Of a stretch of DNA of 9,626 bases, positions 7,248 through 9,626 are shown one piece after another. The DNA is from Lachnospiraceae bacterium (GTDB taxonomy: Bacteria; Bacillota_A; Clostridia; Lachnospirales; Lachnospiraceae), in assembly GCA_017553665.1 (NCBI GenBank), contig JAFZKM010000241.1, positions 1 to 9,626 on the forward strand, in the 5' to 3' direction. Made by a program: the position numbers and the translations under genes. The notes under the pieces are model-generated. The model worked only from the letters and a program-made list of their open reading frames with translations. It was not told where the DNA came from and did not search any database. Position 1 is the stretch's first letter; every line of letters begins with the position of its first letter.

Positions 7248-8612
7248 ATGATCAACATTACCGAAGTCGCGGAAACCAACGCGATGATAGAGAAAGAGAA
7301 CCTCGACGTGCGCACGATCACGATGGGTATCAACCTGTTTGACTGCATTGACGGGGACCTCGATAAACTATGCAAAAACATTTATGACAAGATCCGCGGC
7401 AAGGCGGGACGCCTTGTGGAAGTCGGAGAACATATTTCGAAGAGCTACGGGATCCCCGTAGTAAACAAGCGCATCTCGGTTACCCCGATCGCGACGGTCG
7501 GAGCAGCCGCTTGCAAAAACCCCGCGGATTATGTTAAGATCGCGAAGACTCTCGATGAGGCTGCCGGAAGTATAGGAGTGAATCTGATCGGCGGCTACAG
7601 CGCGATCATTTCCAAGGGCATGACCGACAAGGAGGTCATCTTCCTTGATTCGATCCCCGAGGCGCTCGCGGTTACCACAAGACTCTGCAGCTCGGTCAAT
7701 GTCGGCTCGACAAAGACCGGCATCAACATGGACGCGGTGCGCAAGATGGGCGAGATCGTAAAGCTCACATCCGAACGTTCCTACGGGACCGAGTCGCTGG
7801 GCTGCGCGAAGCTCGTTGTATTCTGCAACGCGCCCGATGACAATCCTTTCATGGCCGGAGCCTTCCACGGAATGACCGAGGGCGAGGCAGTGATCAATGT
7901 CGGAGTCAGCGGCCCCGGCGTGGTTAAGGCTGCGCTTGAAAGCGTCAGGGGAGAGAGCTTTGAGGTACTCTGCGAGACCATTAAGAAGACCGCGTTTAAG
8001 ATCACGCGCGTAGGACAGCTTGTGGCAAGGGAAGCGGCGAGACAGCTTAATGTACCATTCGGCATCGTGGATCTTTCGCTCGCGCCGACACCCGCTGTCG
8101 GAGACAGCGTCGCGGATATTTTAAAGGAGATCGGACTTGAGCATCCCGGCGCGCCCGGAACCACGGCTGCGCTCGCATTGCTCAACGATCAGGTAAAGAA
8201 GGGCGGCGTTATGGCCAGCTCTTATGTAGGCGGACTTTCGGGCGCGTTCATTCCGGTCAGCGAGGACCGCGGCATGATAGAGGCCGTGAACGCCGGCGCT
8301 CTGACGCTGGAGAAGCTTGAAGCCATGACCTGTGTATGCTCTGTAGGACTTGATATGATCGCGATACCCGGCGACACGCCCGCATCGACGATCTCGGGTA
8401 TAATTGCCGATGAGATGGCTATCGGCATGGTTAATCAGAAGACGACTGCCGTACGCCTGATCCCGGCGATCGGCATGAAGGTAGGGGATACGCTGAATTT
8501 TGGCGGACTGTTCGGAGAGGCTCCGATCATGCCCGTGAACAGCTTCTCATGCGAGAATTTCATAGCGCGTGAGGGCAGGATACCGGCGCCCATACACAGC
8601 TTTAAGAATTAA
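7248..8612 (+). CDS. UPF0210 (DUF711, PFL-like fold) family protein
   Basis: This 454-residue protein matches the UPF0210 family throughout: [10 protein letters not shown] (21-30), [12 protein letters not shown] (76-87), [12 protein letters not shown] (110-121), [21 protein letters not shown] (151-164), [20 protein letters not shown] (185-204), [12 protein letters not shown] (219-230), then [13 protein letters not shown] and [16 protein letters not shown] near the end. Databases often label it a PFL-family protein because its barrel resembles pyruvate formate-lyase. However, no glycyl-radical motif R-V-x-G-[FWY] is present at the C-terminus, so it should not be annotated as a glycyl-radical enzyme. 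Catalytic activity and substrate are not established. Several Cys (for example C147, C186 and C193) could matter but this is a guess. AAGGAG at 7234-7239 lies eight bases before the ATG. It is likely co-translated and functionally linked with the ACT protein upstream. Confidence 0.93.
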   Translation: MINITEVAETNAMIEKENLDVRTITMGINLFDCIDGDLDKLCKNIYDKIRGKAGRLVEVGEHISKSYGIPVVNKRISVTPIATVGAAACKNPADYVKIAKTLDEAAGSIGVNLIGGYSAIISKGMTDKEVIFLDSIPEALAVTTRLCSSVNVGSTKTGINMDAVRKMGEIVKLTSERSYGTESLGCAKLVVFCNAPDDNPFMAGAFHGMTEGEAVINVGVSGPGVVKAALESVRGESFEVLCETIKKTAFKITRVGQLVAREAARQLNVPFGIVDLSLAPTPAVGDSVADILKEIGLEHPGAPGTTAALALLNDQVKKGGVMASSYVGGLSGAFIPVSEDRGMIEAVNAGALTLEKLEAMTCVCSVGLDMIAIPGDTPASTISGIIADEMAIGMVNQKTTAVRLIPAIGMKVGDTLNFGGLFGEAPIMPVNSFSCENFIAREGRIPAPIHSFKN

Positions 8613-8627
8613 GGACGGATTAAGGAC
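8608..8627 (+). repeat. Duplicated ribosome-site element ahead of the LCP gene
   Basis: ATTAAGGAC occurs twice with 11-base spacing (8608-8616 and 8619-8627). The first copy contains the stop codon of the UPF0210 gene. The second provides AAGGA four bases before ATG 8631. The close second site is the likely ribosome-binding one; the first may be a remnant or standby site. Confidence 0.5.
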
Positions 8628-8630
8628 ATT

Positions 8631-9626
8631 ATGAGAAAAAGTGAATTTGACGATTTTGAGACTTCGGACGGATTCTTTGAGGACGCAGGCGACGCGTCCG
8701 TTGAGAACGAGCCCAAAGGCGAGGACCTCAATGGAGACGGTGAGTATCCCGACGATGAGGAATTTCCCGATGACGGTGATTTCATCGAAGATGCGGATGA
8801 CGAGTATACGGATGCCGATTTCTCCGAGACCGAAGACGGTTACGCGGACGGAGAGCCCGGCGATCCGGAAGGAGAAGATGTGAACGGCGGAGGCAATGAC
8901 GACGGCGGCAATAAAAAGAAGGGGATGCCCCTGGCCGCGAAGATCGGACTGATCTTCCTCGGAGCCGTTATCCTTTTCGCGGCATGGGCCCTCGGCACCA
9001 AATCGGGCAGAGGCTTCTGCATGGGCTTTGTAGCGAGATTCGTTAAGACAAACGCGGGAGCGAACACTTCCGAAGACGAAGGCATTGTCGGCGACAGCGC
9101 GATCCCTACCGATGAGCTGCCTAACGGAACGATCAATGTCGATGAAAACGGTGATATCAAGATCATTGACGCGGAAGGCCATGAGGTCGTTGATACGTTC
9201 ATCGATCCCAGAAGCGAGGATTATGTTACCACTTATCTTATCTTCGGTCTTGAGCAGATCGACGGCGCTGCCAATACTGACGCGATCATGCTCGTTTCGA
9301 TCAATACAAAAGACAACACGATCAAGATGACCTCGCTGCTGCGAGACACCTATGTGAAGATCCCCGGCTGGGACAAGAACAAGCTCAATTCCGCTTACGC
9401 GAAGGGTGCCCGCGGCGCTGAGACCGGCGCTGAGGCGAGAGCCCGCGGCGCGGCGCTGCTCACAAAGACCATCGAGCAGACCTACGATGTGAAGATCTCG
9501 GGCTACGCGAGCGTCAACTTCAACAGCTTCGAAAAGATCGTTGACAGGCTCGGCGGACTTGATATCGAGCTGGGCGAGAAGGAAGCGAAGTATCTTAACA
9601 CTACGAATTACATCAGCAATCCGGAA
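8631..9626 (+). CDS. LytR-CpsA-Psr (LCP) family cell-wall glycopolymer transferase, N-terminal part
   Basis: The frame opens at ATG 8631 and stays open for 332 codons to the right edge, so the C-terminus is missing. Residues 1-94 form a cytoplasmic tail with 39 Asp/Glu and only three basic residues. KKK (95-97) then precedes one membrane helix at about 101-122 (LAAKIGLIFLGAVILFAAWA), giving an inside-to-outside anchor. A low-complexity linker (about 140-195) leads to the extracellular LCP domain from about 200: YLIFGLE (202-208), NTDAIMLVSIN (215-225), TSLLRDTYVKIPG (234-246), KLNSAYAKGA (251-260), and FEKIVDRLGGLDIEL (300-314). LCP enzymes transfer polyprenyl-phosphate-linked teichoic acids or capsule to peptidoglycan. 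D217 and R238 match conserved metal/pyrophosphate residues; the usual Asp of G-x-D is E208. It begins 18 bases after the UPF0210 stop and may share its transcript. Confidence 0.9.
   Translation, partial: MRKSEFDDFETSDGFFEDAGDASVENEPKGEDLNGDGEYPDDEEFPDDGDFIEDADDEYTDADFSETEDGYADGEPGDPEGEDVNGGGNDDGGNKKKGMPLAAKIGLIFLGAVILFAAWALGTKSGRGFCMGFVARFVKTNAGANTSEDEGIVGDSAIPTDELPNGTINVDENGDIKIIDAEGHEVVDTFIDPRSEDYVTTYLIFGLEQIDGAANTDAIMLVSINTKDNTIKMTSLLRDTYVKIPGWDKNKLNSAYAKGARGAETGAEARARGAALLTKTIEQTYDVKISGYASVNFNSFEKIVDRLGGLDIELGEKEAKYLNTTNYISNPE

Noticed and set aside
7248..8612. Annotation as pyruvate formate-lyase or other glycyl-radical enzyme
   Set aside because: The name comes from fold resemblance only; the C-terminal glycyl-radical motif is absent and no activating-enzyme gene is nearby.
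8641..8883. Overlapping + strand frame inside the acidic tail of the LCP gene
   Set aside because: It is a Thr/Arg/Met-rich frame-shifted reading of the Asp/Glu codons; the LCP frame continues open through it into the conserved domain.

Overview
The window is a GC-rich stretch of bacterial chromosome with every gene on the + strand. Family content points to a Gram-positive member of the Clostridia, probably Lachnospiraceae-like. The pointers are a PolA with a degenerate proofreading domain and an unusual 5' nuclease, a clostridial-style CoaE, an FtsA-like ATPase with a long extra C-terminus, a WalJ/YycJ-type hydrolase, the UPF0237/UPF0210 gene pair and an LCP cell-wall enzyme. The taxonomic call is inference from protein features; no rRNA or other marker lies in the window.

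Layout: (1) 1-491 is the 3' end of a major facilitator transporter. (2) 492-583 is the only clear gene-to-gene break. It holds a good sigma-A-type promoter (TTGCAT, 17 bp, TATAAT) and two inverted repeats. (3) 584-8612 is a tight run of six genes: polA, coaE, an FtsA-like gene, walJ-like, an ACT-domain gene and a UPF0210 (PFL-like) gene. (4) 8631 to the window end is the start of an LCP-family gene 18 bases further on, with an acidic cytoplasmic tail; it runs off the window. Gaps in the run are 18-48 bases with no terminator-like hairpin plus T-run, so I read it as one operon or several overlapping transcripts driven from the promoter near 500-528.

Working together: PolA does gap filling and Okazaki fragment maturation, CoaE finishes coenzyme A, and WalJ-like hydrolases have been linked to DNA metabolism and cell-wall coordination. 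The FtsA-like ATPase may have a cell-division or envelope role, and LCP enzymes attach glycopolymers to peptidoglycan. The ACT/UPF0210 pair is widely conserved but its biochemical role is unsettled. The run thus mixes replication/repair, cofactor synthesis and envelope growth.

This is mainly a housekeeping region: no mobile element, CRISPR array, tRNA, rRNA or defence system was seen. The points most worth a second look are the tandem beta-grasp-like repeats at the C-terminus of the FtsA-like protein, the two-dyad leader of polA, the remodelled 5' nuclease domain of PolA, the ACT/UPF0210 pair, and the acidic tail and Asp-to-Glu change in the LCP protein.
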